Counted from the first letter of the stretch, positions 42,986 through 53,740 are shown. The stretch: DNA of 64,000 nucleotides from Timema cristinae (GCA_039000515.1 JBCFYV010000001.1:58703234-58767233), one strand, 5' to 3'. The notes: generated by a model not told the origin, from the sequence alone. A program made the numbers and translations.

Positions 42986-43725
42986 TCACCACCTCGCTAA
43001 CATTAGAAACATTAAAAACATAAATAAAAAATGAGAAGTGTAAAACTTAATTTTCTTTGGATTTTGGAAAACTATCTGAACTAACATTAATTTTGTATGA
43101 CTATTCACTTACAAAATCCTCATTCAAATAAATAATTATAATTTTTTTATATCATTGTTAAAAAAGTATGGCAAACTTAGTAAAAATACATATTTTATTT
43201 GGATTTTAGAGATTATAACATTTATGTGCATCTGGTTAGCGAAGTGATGAATTATGAGTTTGTATTTATTTTAAAGAATAGAATATATCTTTCAAGAAAA
43301 CACATAATTTTTATCTTGTGAAAGAGCTCCCTTCATATGAGTTGTGGATTCTAATGCTCCTTGAAAGCTCGGTGTGGCACTGTGTGCCACTCTCTCCCCT
43401 ATAGTCTAAAAATAGTCTGAGCCAAGGTCAAATTATAACATTCTGCCACCGCATTCTTGGGTTTGGTACGCACTGTTCATTCTATACCTTTGTAGTGTGC
43501 ATATAAACATACATTAGCACTACGCTGCTGTGTTTTAATAACTGTGAACTTAGTTATTTCTTTGTGAGTGTGCGTTGGTTTATGATAATGGAGAAGATTT
43601 TTAACTAAAATATGTGTAGGCTAAAATAAGTTACAAGTACATAATTCTACAGAGGTGAGTAATTAACATTTCAAGAAAATATGACATGTAATACTTGGAT
43701 TTTGGTTTTGTGTGCACTGTTGTTA

Positions 43726-43806
43726 AGAACAAAGAACGTCCTCAGTGTGTTATCTGCCTAAAGGTGTTGGCAGCTGAGGGAATACCAGCCATTGGCCGGC
43801 ACTGAA
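43726..43806 (+). pseudogene. BED-finger-like fragment of a hAT/ZBED-type gene
   Basis: Reads KERPQCVICLKVLAAEGIPA then a stop. PQCVICLxVL is the first half of the zinc finger in ZBED5-like hAT-derived proteins. The second half with the His residues is missing. It overlaps the start of the next frame. Confidence 0.5.
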
Positions 43807-43823
43807 GCAAAAATTGAAGATTT

Positions 43824-44106
43824 TGTTCTCATGGAATTTAAAAAATCAATCCCTAAAGAAAAATGTATTTATTACATTGGAAAAGTTACTACCGTGCTAG
43901 AACATGAGCTTCAAATTTCTTTTATGAGAAAGAAAACCAAAACTTTTGTGTTCCCCAACATTCCTGATGAAAGCATCGTTCCTAAGACTGATGTTAAGAA
44001 AATTTTCCTAAATCCTGTAGTTCGAAGAGGTATTTATAATTTCAACTTCAATTTCCCGACTGAATTAAGTATTAGGTATGCCTGGATAAGTTTAATTTCA
44101 AATTAA
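43824..44106 (+). CDS. uncharacterised transposon-associated C-terminal module
   Basis: The frame is open from 43762 but its first ATG is at about 43831; the more upstream start would be TTG. It encodes about 100 residues with FVLMEFKKS, YYIGKVTTVLEHELQISFMR and KTKTFVFPNIPDESIVPKTD. From memory, insect proteins with 'FVLVkF..kk..KyYVGkV' and 'FxFPxVxD' occur at the C terminus of transposase-derived or repeat-borne genes; I cannot name the domain. No stop interrupts it. It is followed by AATAAA near 44134, so it may be a short gene remnant with its own 3' end. Upstream lies a BED-finger scrap in another frame, so the parts do not form one gene. Confidence 0.45.
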
Positions 44107-45279
44107 AACAGGAGATTTTGTTCATCTGTTTGGATAATAAAACACCTTTATGTTCTATTAAGTTCTGATTTTTCTTATTACTTTTTTTTGGGGGTAAATG
44201 TGGACAGCAACATATAAATTTGATTTAAAGAAATAATAAGTAGGTGGCTCAGTTCAGTAAACATTTTACTGCAAAGATTTAAAAGTATCATATGGGGCCA
44301 AATTACGCATTCACATTTACCCCAACATTTGGGGTAAATGTGAACAGTATATAAAACCCAATTTTTTTTTCACTTCGGAATAGTCATAAATTATTTATAA
44401 AAGGTTCACTGATTCTATTTATGCCTAAACATACATAAATTTATCATTTTTTTTTTAATCTAAACAAGGCTAAACAAAAAGTCAGTAAAAACTGTTCACA
44501 TTTACCCCGACTGACCCTATAATAAAACAAGGTACCTAAATCTATTACATTTGTTTGAACGGCAAGGCCATAGTTGAAAGAGATTGGGGGTTCAACCCCC
44601 CCACCCACCAAAAATTTTATGAACAAATATAAATGGCTTTATTTATGGTTTAAATCGGGGTCAAACCTTAAATCTTGCGAACTACACGGCCTCAGAAGGC
44701 GCCAAGAGGGAAAAGGATTTTTTTTTTTAAAGGTGAATATTTATTAGAGAAAATGTTAAGAAGAAACATCAATATATAAATAAAGACAGTAAGGTCAAAT
44801 CTTTGCGTGGTTGGCGATATAACACCCCTTTCCCATTCAAATGGACTGGTCCGTCAACTGGTGCCAACGCCATGCCCACAATCACTCCTCTTGGGTCTTT
44901 TTTGTATCATGTGGGAGACATTCCCTAAATCTAATTGTAAACGATGCTGGCCTGTCCTGCACCCTTGCAGTAGAATTTTTTAGTAACATTTAAGAAGTGC
45001 ATAAATTATGTTCAGCATCGCGGTCATATTGTTTCATAAGATGGACTTGTTAGTTATTGATTCAAAACATGGCTTCTTATATGTCTGTGCCTATATAATG
45101 TGTGTCTATGTTGTTGTTTTTTAATTATATGTTCTTTGTCTTTTTTGTTTTGTTAATTGTCAGCATTTTTGTGGCTGCTAAAAATGACAAATTAAATAGT
45201 GTTTATCCACAATGCTTCTTTATCTTTACTTAAATATTACATCAAATTTATTTACGTCTGATAGACGGTAAGTGACATT
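44107..45279. other. spacer before the BEL/Pao element, possible LTR remains
   Basis: Three versions of the phrase GGGGTAAATGTG occur (44190-44205, 44333-44346, and reverse at about 44496-44507), outlining a small imperfect inverted repeat. The stretch 44800-45279 may include the left LTR of the following retrotransposon, but I could not define LTR ends because no right LTR remains. Confidence 0.35.
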
Positions 45280-46361
45280 ATGGCGACCGTGACAGGTTGT
45301 ATAGATGGAGATAAAGAGTTGCTGTTGTTTAAAAGGAAAAAGGCCGTCATTAGAGCTTCTTTCGCGAAGATTGTGAAAACTACAACAGATCTGTTTTCAG
45401 TTAATGGTGAGAAGGACTTAGGGGCCATTGAAACAAACCACCAGCTGTTGCAAGGAAAATTAACTGAGCTTGCAAACCTAGATGAGCAAATATTGAATAG
45501 CCTGCTTGAAAGTGATGCATTGGAAAATGAATTTAGTGCCGAAATAGCTAGTGCGGATGAATACAAAGCTAATTGGGCAAATATTTGTATTCATTTAGGC
45601 AGATTTAAGGTGGTAAATGATACCGATGCAGAGTCCGCATCCAGTATTCAAACCGATTATAGAGGTAAGCATTGTTCAAAAAGTAAGTGGAAATTCCCCA
45701 AGATCAAATTTAAGAAATATGGGTTGACATAACAGAATGGTTGAGTTTTTGGAGCCAATTCGCTAAAATTGATGAAGATGAGGATTTAGATGCAGCCGAA
45801 TTCCAGTATTTGATTCAGGCCCCTTTAACTAGTTCAAAGGCTCGAGAAATGGTCGAAAGTTTTCCTCGGACTCGATAAAATTATCCTAAGGTTATACAAA
45901 GTTTGAGATCTCGTTTCGGATGCGATGATTTATTGGTTGAAGTTTATGTGCGAGAACTATTGAAGCTGACTCTTCAGAATTTGTCAGATGGGATGCTGTT
46001 ATCGACTATGTATGGCCGTTTGGAAACTCAGCTGAGAGCACTTGAGACTTTGGGAGTCACCTCTGATAAGTATGAGGCAATGTTATACCCGATGGTTGAA
46101 TCTTGTTTAACGGAAGATTTAATCCGTGCTTGGAAACGTAGTGGTTCTTCAGGTCAAGGTGAGAGGCAGTTGCAGAGGCTAATGGACTTTCTCCTGAGGG
46201 AAGTCGAACAAGAAGAGCGCATCTGTCTTGCGGTAAAAGGTTTTAATATCAGTGGTGGAGAGGAAGTTTTAAAAGGTAAGAGGAGTAATATCCCCAGCTA
46301 TGGAGAAACAAAGGTATCTACAGTAGCCGCATTAGTAGATACAAGAAATAGGCCTAGTTAA
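45280..46361 (+). pseudogene. gag: BEL/Pao gag region
   Basis: The first frame (45280-45732) has a helical NHQLLQGKLTELANLDEQIL segment, as in the N-terminal gag of BEL/Pao. It ends at TAA and the reading continues in other frames. The second frame (45903-46361) has YGRLETQLRALETLGVTSDK and LYPMVESCLTEDLIRAWKRS, the well-known 'LRaLesLGv' gag segment. The interval 45732-45903 carries matching text (AARFQYL-type segment) with a frameshift. Confidence 0.85.
45281..45296 (+). promoter_or_regulatory. possible primer-binding-site motif
   Basis: TGGCGACCGTGACAGG, a TGG-initiated string at the junction to the coding region, is reminiscent of primer-binding sites of insect BEL elements. It overlaps the apparent gag ATG (45280), so the true gag start may be further on. 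No proof without the LTR end. Confidence 0.3.
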
Positions 46362-46370
46362 AACACTTCA

Positions 46371-46889
46371 ATGTGTATATTTTTTAACGCATCACATTTT
46401 TCTGTAGATTGTTTTAAAGTCAAAAAATTGACCATAGATGAGAAGCTTAAAATTATTGGGCAGAGTCGTTGTTTTGTTTGTCTGAAAGGTGGACACATTG
46501 CAAAGAGATGTAAACTAAAGTGTTTGATCTATGATGGTAAACACAGTATTCTACTTTGTCCCAAACTAGAAACTAGTGTTCTTAAGTCTGGGGATAAGGA
46601 CAATTTGAAGAAAGACTTACCTGAAAGTACAAGGGTTCCTGTGGAGAATACATTAGCAAATAATTCTTGCTCTGAAGTACTTCTTCAAACTCTTACTGTA
46701 CAGTTAAAAAGGAAAAGGGGTAATCGAAATGGTCGAGCTCTGATAGACACGGGATCCCAGACATCATACATTCTGAAGGAAGTGGTAGGACAAATGGGAT
46801 ACACATCAATAGGAGAAGAACGTATTCAGCATGCTTTGTTTGGAGGAAGCCAGTCAGATGAAGTTTCAAACAATCGTTTTCAAATCTAG
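46371..46889 (+). pseudogene. BEL/Pao zinc knuckle and aspartic protease region
   Basis: CFVCLKGGHIAKRC is an intact CCHC knuckle (C-x2-C-x4-H-x4-C). The second Cys/His motif that usually follows is damaged: CLIYDGKHSILLC has Tyr where the second Cys belongs. RALIDTGSQTSYIL is the protease with Asp-Thr-Gly. The frame ends at a stop at 46887; the rest of the protease (46890-47140) is in broken frames. Confidence 0.88.
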
Positions 46890-47144
46890 TTGGTAAACAT
46901 CAAAAACCGTTAAGTATGCGACTTTTAAGTTATTTATTATGACAAAATATGTTGTTCTGTGCCTTCCGCGAGAAAATATTTGTGTCAGAGAGAACTACAA
47001 CTGTTGGGTATAGAAATAAATTATGAGGTTGGACTGGTCGAAGTTTTTATAGAGGCTAATTTTGCGAGGAAAATACTCACAGGTGAAAGAGTCGTTCTTA
47101 AATGTGGTTTGGTAGCTGTGAACACCTATTTAGAATGAACGCTA

Positions 47145-48237
47145 TTGGGCGGGGTTCCATGTAAGAAGTCACTTTCTCATACCATGACCATAACTTCTTT
47201 GTTTGATAAAGATATGCCAATTACCACATTCTGGGATCTTGATGTTCTGGGAATCGAGAACCCAGAGAAGCGAAGGACAAAGGCTGAAAGAGAAAGAGCA
47301 ACATTAGAACATTTTAAACAACCTGTCAAACGGGATATGGATTGTACTTACATGGGTGAACTTCCATGGGTGGATGGACGCTCCCCCCCCCCCTCTCACT
47401 TCAAATTTCTTAATGGCTCAGAAGCGTCTGGAAACAACGTTCCGGAAACTGAAATCTCTTGAAGTAGAAAGAGCCTAAACTAAAGGTGTTTGAAGAGTGG
47501 AAGAGAGAGGGAATCATAGAAGAAGTGTTTAATGCTAAGTGTAATGAGGGACATTATCTTACCCACCAACCAGTGATCAAGGAACAGGGTACCATGAAGA
47601 TTCGTCCCGTGTTTGATGCCTCAGCAAAGATCAATTTCTGTCCTTCGCTGAATGATTGCTTAGAGGAAGGGCCGAACTTGATTGAGCGTATTCCATCTCT
47701 TCTGCTTCACTTCAGAGTGGGAGCTATTGGTATTATTGCAGATATAAAGAAAGATTTCTTGCAGATTGGACTTTGTGAACGAGATCGAGATTTCGTACGG
47801 TTCTTGTGGGAAACACCAAATGGGGAAAGCATAGTCCTAAGACATGCACGTGTGGTTTTCAGTGTTTCACACAGTCCTTTTCTGTTAGGAGCTGTCATTG
47901 AACACCATCTAGACTAGCTCTTGAGAGATTATGAAAATAACGCTTTTGGGACTAGCATGTATTCCCAGAAAACGATTAAAAAATGCAGAAGGGTTTTTAT
48001 GTAGACAATTGTGTCTCGAGTATAGACGAGGTGAGCGAGCTATATCAGTTTATGACAAAATCAACTGCTTTGTTGCTTGAAGCAAAAGTTGTGCTGAGAG
48101 GATGGGAATATTCTAGCTCTGAAGTTGACAATAATGAAGTGTCAACTGTTTTAGGTCTGCAGTTGAGACGTGGAACTGATATGTGGGCCATCAATTCAGC
48201 CTGTATTTCTCTCATTGATTTTCAGAGTGTAACTTAG
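47145..48237 (+). pseudogene. pol: BEL/Pao reverse transcriptase region
   Basis: Three frames. 47145-47462 has TFWDLDVLGIENPEKR and GELPWVDG, the RT-leading segment. 47486-47917 has KIRPVFDASAKINFCPSLND, LIERIPSLLLHFRVGAIGII and ADIKKDFLQIGL (first catalytic Asp kept, though the usual A-F is D-F). 47983-48237 has FYVDNCVSS where a catalytic YVDD is expected, so the second Asp is Asn. Stop and frame breaks occur at 47463-47485 and 47918-47982, and a run of nine C at about 47383 shifts the frame region. Confidence 0.9.
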
Positions 48238-48379
48238 AGAACAATTTTGTCTATTGCTCATAAATTGTATGACCCAATTGGTTTCACAGCTCCTGTAACA
48301 TTGATCCCGAAACTGTTGATTCAACAGAGGTGCGCCTCCAAGTTGGGCTAGGATGAAGAAGTTCATACGAAAGAAAAGA

Positions 48380-48870
48380 AGAGGTTTGTAAAATGGACTA
48401 AGGGACTTCAATGTCCAAACAAAATTGAAATTCCCAGGAGAACGCGAAGAATAGTCTTCATACGTTCTGCGATGCCAGTCAAGATGCATATGGTGCTGTT
48501 GTGTATTTGAGATCGGAAACTGAACTTTGCATTAAAGTTCAACTTGTTCAGGCTAAGAACAGGGTCGCACCTATCAAGAAGACCACTATACCACTTCTGG
48601 CGCTAGACTGTTTTCCTCCATAGTGGAACATTTAGATTTGATTGGGTCGCACTTCTGTTTCTGGAGTGATCCAAGTATAGTTTTAGCGTGGATACAAAGA
48701 GAGGAGAAATGGGATACTTTTGTGCGTAATAGGGCTCAAGAGATTAAACGATTGATGGCAAAAGAAGACTGGCGCCACGTTCCAGGTCCACTTAACCGAG
48801 CAGATCTAGCCAGTCGAGGATGCTCTGCTAAGAATTTGATGCAGATGAGCTGGTGAGAGGTGCCTGAATG
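48380..48870 (+). pseudogene. BEL/Pao RNase H region
   Basis: Frames read [19 protein letters not shown] (decayed start with a frameshift: VFxDASxxAYGA is readable across frames near 48455-48500) and FWSDPSIVLAWIQREEKWDT, then WRHVPGPLNRADLASRGCSA. These are the usual 'fwtDSxivLaWi' and 'WrhVPgxxNpADlaSRG' blocks of BEL/Pao RNase H. The domain is split over frames. Confidence 0.85.
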
Positions 48871-48990
48871 GCTAAAGCTGCCTCCAGATCAATGGCCTAT
48901 GGAAGTTGTTTCTGCTGATGAAGAAGTTGTCTACCAGGAAAAAAGAAAAGGTGCGGTTACGACTCTACCAAATGTTAACACCGATAGTGA

Positions 48991-50090
48991 GTGGTATTAC
49001 CGATTCTTCTCTCAGTACCATGGGTGCTAAGATTCATTTGTAATTGCATAAACCAATCTAAGACAAGGGGATATCTTAGTGCCATTGAAGTGGATGAGGC
49101 CGAAGTCCTTGTCATTAGATTTATTCAGAAAGAATCTTTTCAAGACTCTAAATATGAACATGTCAAGTCACTGAATTTATTTGTGGACGTCAAAGATGTT
49201 CTACGTCTGAAAACACGAATATCGGAACCGGAGGATGTGTCAGATCTCAGATATCCAACCTTATTGCCTTCTAATCATCCAGTGGTCTTCAGATTGATTC
49301 ATGAAACACATGTCAAGGCAAACCATGTGGGAGTGCAGGGTCTTTTGAGTTTACTTAGAGAGAGGTTCTGGATTGTAAAGGGTAGGAGAACCATTCGTTC
49401 TGTTGTTATGAAGTGCACTGTGTGCAAACGATTTGCATTCACACATCTTTATTGGTCTGTGCCACCATTACCTGAAGACAGAGTGCGTGACACCATAGTG
49501 TTTGAAGTCACAGGAGTGGATCTGGCGGGTCCACTTTACTTACGAGATGGAAGAAAAGCCTGGACATGCCTTTTTACGTGTGCAGTGTATTGTGTTGTCC
49601 ACCTGGAAATAGTATCTGCATTGTCATCGGATGCCTTCATACAGGCCCTGAGGAGATTCGTGGCTCGATGTGGAAGACCGTCTGCCATATACAGTGATAA
49701 CGGGACTAACTTAGTAGGTACAGCCAATGGTTTTTCACAATTGGACTGAGAAAAGATTAGATTAATGCTTTCAGCTCAACACAACGAATTGTTTGGAAAT
49801 TAAATCCTCCTGCTACTCCATGGTGGGAGTGCCTTATTGGTATGATGAAATCCTTGCTTTTGAGAATACTTGGAAGAGCCTGGCTGACTTTTAAGGAACT
49901 GACAACTGTGCTATGTGACTGTGTGGCTATAATTAATTAACGACCTCTGACCTATATATCAGATGATCCTGACAGCCTGACTCCATTGACACCGGCCTTA
50001 TTTCTTCAGGTCTTCAAAGAAGTAGGAATACCTGATTGTGGCCAATTGGGAACAACTGATCTGAAGAAGAGGTCAAGAGTAAGGGAGAAG
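48991..50090 (+). pseudogene. BEL/Pao integrase region
   Basis: The longest uninterrupted part (252 codons, 48991-49749). It has an H2C2 finger (HETHVKANHVG, then CTVCKRF), VTGVDLAGPLYLRDGRKAWT with the first catalytic Asp, CAVYCVVHLEIVSALSSDAF, and RPSAIYSDNGTNLVGTA with the second Asp. A stop (49747-49749) follows GFSQLD. In another frame 49795-50090 reads WKLNPPATPWWECLIGMMKS and DSLTPLTPALFLQVF, including the third acidic region, before the element is cut at 50090. Confidence 0.9.
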
Positions 50091-50520
50091 TGCAGTTACG
50101 GGGACGCATTTGCATAATCGGGTGGTGGGAGGGGGATGGGGGGATGAGAAGGGTTGGAGCACTCGATGATGGCAGAGAGATGTGAGGGAGGGGGGTGAGG
50201 GGGTGTGGAGTACCTGTTTTTTTCTTATACCTTCATTAAACATGGTGCAGTTACGAGGACTCATTTGCATAATAGGGTGTGGGAGGGGGGGATGTGGGGA
50301 TGAGAAGGGTTGGAGCACTCGATGTCGTGAGGGAGGGGGTGTGGAGCACCTGGTTTTTTTCTTATACCTTCATTAAACATTGTGCAGATACGAGAACCCA
50401 TTAGCATAATGGAGGGGATGCTGCGTGAGGTGGGGAGGTGGGGGGGGGGATTACTGAGAGATGTGATGGGTGGTTGAAGCGCCTGGCTGACTGAGAGGGG
50501 AGACATATATATTTTTTTGG
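50090..50520 (+). repeat. GC-rich ~145-bp tandem repeat
   Basis: Three units start at GTGCAGTTACGGGGAC (50090), GTGCAGTTACGAGGAC (50244) and GTGCAGATACGAGAAC (50382), so spacings are 154 and 138 bp. Each continues with CATTTGCATAAT or a variant, a G-rich stretch and CTTATACCTTCATTAAACAT. A related piece with the same CATTTGCATAAT lies at 52190-52260. Confidence 0.9.
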
Positions 50521-50949
50521 TGTGGCATACGAGGACAGGGATGAGAAGGGTTGTCTCTCGCACGGCCTGGGTGTTTTTTCTCCGTCTCTCTCTTTCATCA
50601 TCGTGACGTAGCATGTACAGTGTATGGGTAGGGCTGTAAGGTGCTCATGTGGTAAAGTATGTCAGGGCATGCTTGACGTAGTGACTGGGGTGCACAAGTG
50701 GTCTCAGGTGTGGCAGCTGCACTCGAAAGAGCCATATATTCTCATAACGGTCAAGGTATACGAGAAATATTTTATCTGATTCACGAACTTTAGAACATAA
50801 ATTTCTTTCTAAGTGACATGCTTAGAATCATGATACTTTGTGTTGAGTAGTTTTCACATTGAGGGTCTAGATCCGTGTACTTTGTGGGACCGGGTAATCT
50901 ATTTACCGGGACAACAGCGTCCTTCAATTGACACTCAATAATAAACCTG
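50521..50949. other. spacer, nothing recognised
   Basis: Contains GACCGGGTAATCTATTTACC followed by GGGAC (50890-50914), a small hairpin. No coding sequence. Confidence 0.45.
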
Positions 50950-51268
50950 GTTGACCTACTGGTCTAGGGGTAAGGTGTCGGACGGTCCAGGGTTCAATCC
51001 TCGGTCCTGGCACAGATTTATCTGTTTACCAAACCCTTCCTTCACCTCTGACAAGACATCTTGTGAATGTGTGGAATGCCAGGCCTCCACCGTGGTTTGG
51101 ATCCCACGTTAAACTGTAGGTCCTTCATTTCATCTCACAAACACCCTACCATTACACCACCGTGGTTTGGATCCCACGTTAAACTGTAGGTCCTCCATTT
51201 CATCTCAAAATCACCCTACCATTACATATCTGCGATAGTGCGGGTAGTAAGACGCGGTGATGATAATA
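50950..51268 (+). mobile_element. SINE family A with internal duplication
   Basis: Full head and body. A ~75-bp segment from CACCGTGGTTTGGATCCCAC to CACCCTACCATTACA occurs twice in tandem (about 51088-51157 and 51159-51228). The tail has lost TATAACCCGAAC but keeps GGGTAGTAAGACGCGGTGAT and an AT-rich end. Confidence 0.88.
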
Positions 51269-51480
51269 ATAATATAATGATTAAGCTAGTGTGTTGGGGA
51301 CGTAAAGGGTTGAGTTTATAGGCAGTGTACCCGTATATGCTCTAAGGGAGAGTGGAAAAACCGTGTTGGAAGATAAACCAATCCCAGTACGCCCAACCAA
51401 ATGGGATGATAGGGTTGGTCCCAGGATAATTGTGCTTAATCTACTCCTCATAAGAACTAAGTCAATAATCATCGAATTGT
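51269..51480 (-). mobile_element. possible SINE family B remnant, reverse orientation
   Basis: The order of parts (TGTACCCGTATATG, GGGAGAGTGGAAAAACC, CCAGTACGCCCAACC) mirrors the complement of the family B body and head. Strongly decayed. Confidence 0.4.
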
Positions 51481-51880
51481 TTTCAGGTTAAATGTGAATA
51501 GTTTTTTGAAATGAGTTTAAAAAGAATTGTTTACATCATTAACTAACAATACAAGGTTCGAACCTCATTCCCAGGATAATTGTACTTAATCTACACCTCG
51601 TAAGACCTAAGTTAATAATCTTTAAAAAAGATTTGTTTGCATCATTAACTAACAAAAACAAGGTTCGAACACCACTCCCAGGATAATTGTGCTTAATCTA
51701 CTCCTCGTAAGACCTAAGTCAATAATCATCGAATGATTAGTTTTTGAAAAGAGTTTAAAAAAATAATTGTTTACATCATTAACTAACAATACAAGGTTCA
51801 AACCTCACTCCCAGGATAATTGTGCTTAATCTATTCCTCGTAAGACCTAAGTCAATAATCATTGAATTGTTTTTCAGGTT
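51420..51880 (+). repeat. B-box satellite, first block
   Basis: Tandem units of about 105-130 bp reading 'cccaggataattgtgcttaa', 'tctactcctcgtaagacctaa', a spacer, 'catcattaactaacaatac', then AAGGTTCGAACC. B-box-like GGTTCGAACC strings sit at 51555, 51662 and (as GGTTCAAACC) 51795. Confidence 0.88.
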
Positions 51881-52160
51881 AAATGTGAATAGTTTAAGCA
51901 CATTTTCGTCATGGTTAATAATGCTTTAAAGGAATATCGAGAATTTAACACGAGTGAATAGTTTAAAAAAACACCTACTTGAGTCGTTTTTGAAATGAGT
52001 TTAAACACACTTTTTTTCCACTCTCTTTTAACAGAAGGGATCGAGGGAGAACAACCTTCACAGACAAAAAAATAAACATTTAAAACCTTTCCGTATTTAC
52101 AGTAAACTAAAAAAAATATCACAAACAGCTTTCGTACAAATCTCTCATACTACCCGTTCT
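51881..52160. other. spacer in the repeat region
   Basis: Contains phrases from the neighbouring satellite ('attgaattgtttttcaggtt', 'ttttgaaatgagtttaaa') mixed with AT-rich DNA. No gene. Confidence 0.4.
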
Positions 52161-53160
52161 GGTTATACGCTTGGGAGACTATATTTTTTTGGTGCGGCAT
52201 ACGGGGACTCATTTGCATAATTGAAGGGTTGGAGCGCGTGCTGATGCAGTTACGAGGACACAGGTTATCTAGCAAGTTTCTCGGAGCACGCGGATGACAG
52301 AGAGAGGTGATGAGTCGGGGTTCTCCCTCTCTCATCAGATTGAGAAGGGTGACAGAGAGAGGTGAGGGGTCAGGGTTCTCTCTCATCAGATGAGTCAGGG
52401 TTGAGTGTTCTCTCTCCCGACGAGCCAGCGAGTTTTTTTCTCCCTCTCTCCCGGTGAGTTTTTCCCTCTCTCTCTCTCTCTTTCATCGACGTGATGTAGT
52501 AGGGTTTGGGAGGGCAGCTTATGGACCTCGAACCCTTACTCCTTGGGATATGACAAGTATTATCCTCCCCTAAATAAATAGTACAGAGTATATTCTCTCT
52601 CTCTCTCTCAAACCCTGATGGTCTGACCTCAATCCTCAGTCCTAGCAAAGATTGGGAATTAAGGATATGACAAGTATTATTCCCCCCTAAATAAATAGTA
52701 CAGAGTATATTCTCTCTCTCTCTCTCAAACCCTGATGGTCTGATGGGACAGTGAAGAGGGTTACAGGAGGGTTGAGTGTTCTCTCTCTTTCATCAGCGTG
52801 ATGTAGTAGGGTTTGGGAGGACAGCTACGGGCCTCGAACCCTGGGATATGACAAGTATATTCTCACGCTCTCAAACCTGATGGTCTGATCTCAGTCCTAG
52901 CAAAGATTGGGAATTAAGGATATGACAAGTATTATTCGCCCCTAAATAAATAGTACAAACCGAGTATATTCTTAATATTACATTGATACATATATTCAGT
53001 ACAAAATTCTCTCTCTCTCTCTCTCAAAGTCTTAGTCTTTCAACACCGCCACGACCGGTTCTGTGGTGGCAGCGAGACTCGAACCATGAGGGATCAGGTT
53101 TCAATCCCTCTCTCTCTCAAACCCTGATGGTCTGACTTCAATCCTAATCTATATCAATAT
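52161..53160 (+). repeat. TC-rich segmental duplications
   Basis: A module ending in (TC)n is repeated at about 52540-52625, 52665-52745 and 52845-53035. Its core is 'ggatatgacaagtattatt', 'ccctaaataaatagtac', 'agagtatattctctctc' and 'aaaccctgatggtctga'. Pieces of the 50090 repeat (CATTTGCATAAT, GAGACTATATTTTTTTGGTG) occur at 52170-52260. Confidence 0.85.
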
Positions 53161-53740
53161 TCATTTAATTGTTTACAGGTTAAATGAGTTTAAAAAGAAT
53201 TGTTTACATCATTAGCTAACAATACGAAGTTCGAACCTCGCTCTCAGGATAATTGTGCTTAATCTACGCCTCTTAAGACCTAAGTTAATAATCTTTAAAA
53301 AAATTGTTTACATGATTAACTAACAATACAAGGTTCGAACCTCACTCCCAGGATATTCGTGCTTAATCTACGCCTCGTAAGACCTAAGTTAATAATCTTT
53401 AAAAAGATTTGTTTACATCATTCACTAACAATACAAGGTTCGAACCTCACTCCCAGGATAATTGTGTTTAATCTACTCCTCGTAAGACCTAAGTTAATAA
53501 TCTTTAAAAAGATTTGTTTACATCATTAACTAACAATACAAGGTTCGAACCTCACTCCCAGGATAATTGTGCTTAATCTACGCCTCGTAAGACCTAAGCC
53601 AATAATCATTGAATTGTTTTCAGGTTAAATGAACCTTGCTCCCCAGATAATTATGCTTAATCTACTCCTCGTAAGACCTAAGTTAATAATCTTTAAAAAG
53701 ATTTGTTTACATCATTAACTAACAATACAAGGTTCGAACC
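53161..53740 (+). repeat. B-box satellite, second block
   Basis: A regular array with GGTTCGAACC (or AGTTCGAACC) at 53228, 53332, 53437, 53542 and 53731, i.e. a 104-105-bp period with one unit lacking the box. Units are otherwise nearly identical to 51420-51880. Confidence 0.92.

Larger units (their letters stand above)
45280..50090 (+). mobile_element. BEL/Pao LTR retrotransposon, decayed, right end missing
   Basis: Domains occur in BEL/Pao order: gag, CCHC knuckle, aspartic protease, RT, RNase H, integrase with His-Cys finger, DDE core and a C-terminal PPATPWWEC block. At least eight stops or frame breaks separate the open parts. The right edge stops at 50090 in the middle of the integrase C terminus, where an unrelated GC-rich repeat starts; no right LTR is visible. 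The element is on the same strand as Ssu72, about 9 kb downstream of it. Not functional as it stands. Confidence 0.92.

Noticed and set aside
50073..50614. Pro/Ser/His-rich ORFs opposite the GC-rich tandem repeat
   Set aside because: Repeat shadows; frames change with each unit.
52370..52648. Arg/Glu-rich ORF on the - strand
   Set aside because: Arises from (TC)n tracts and duplicated modules.
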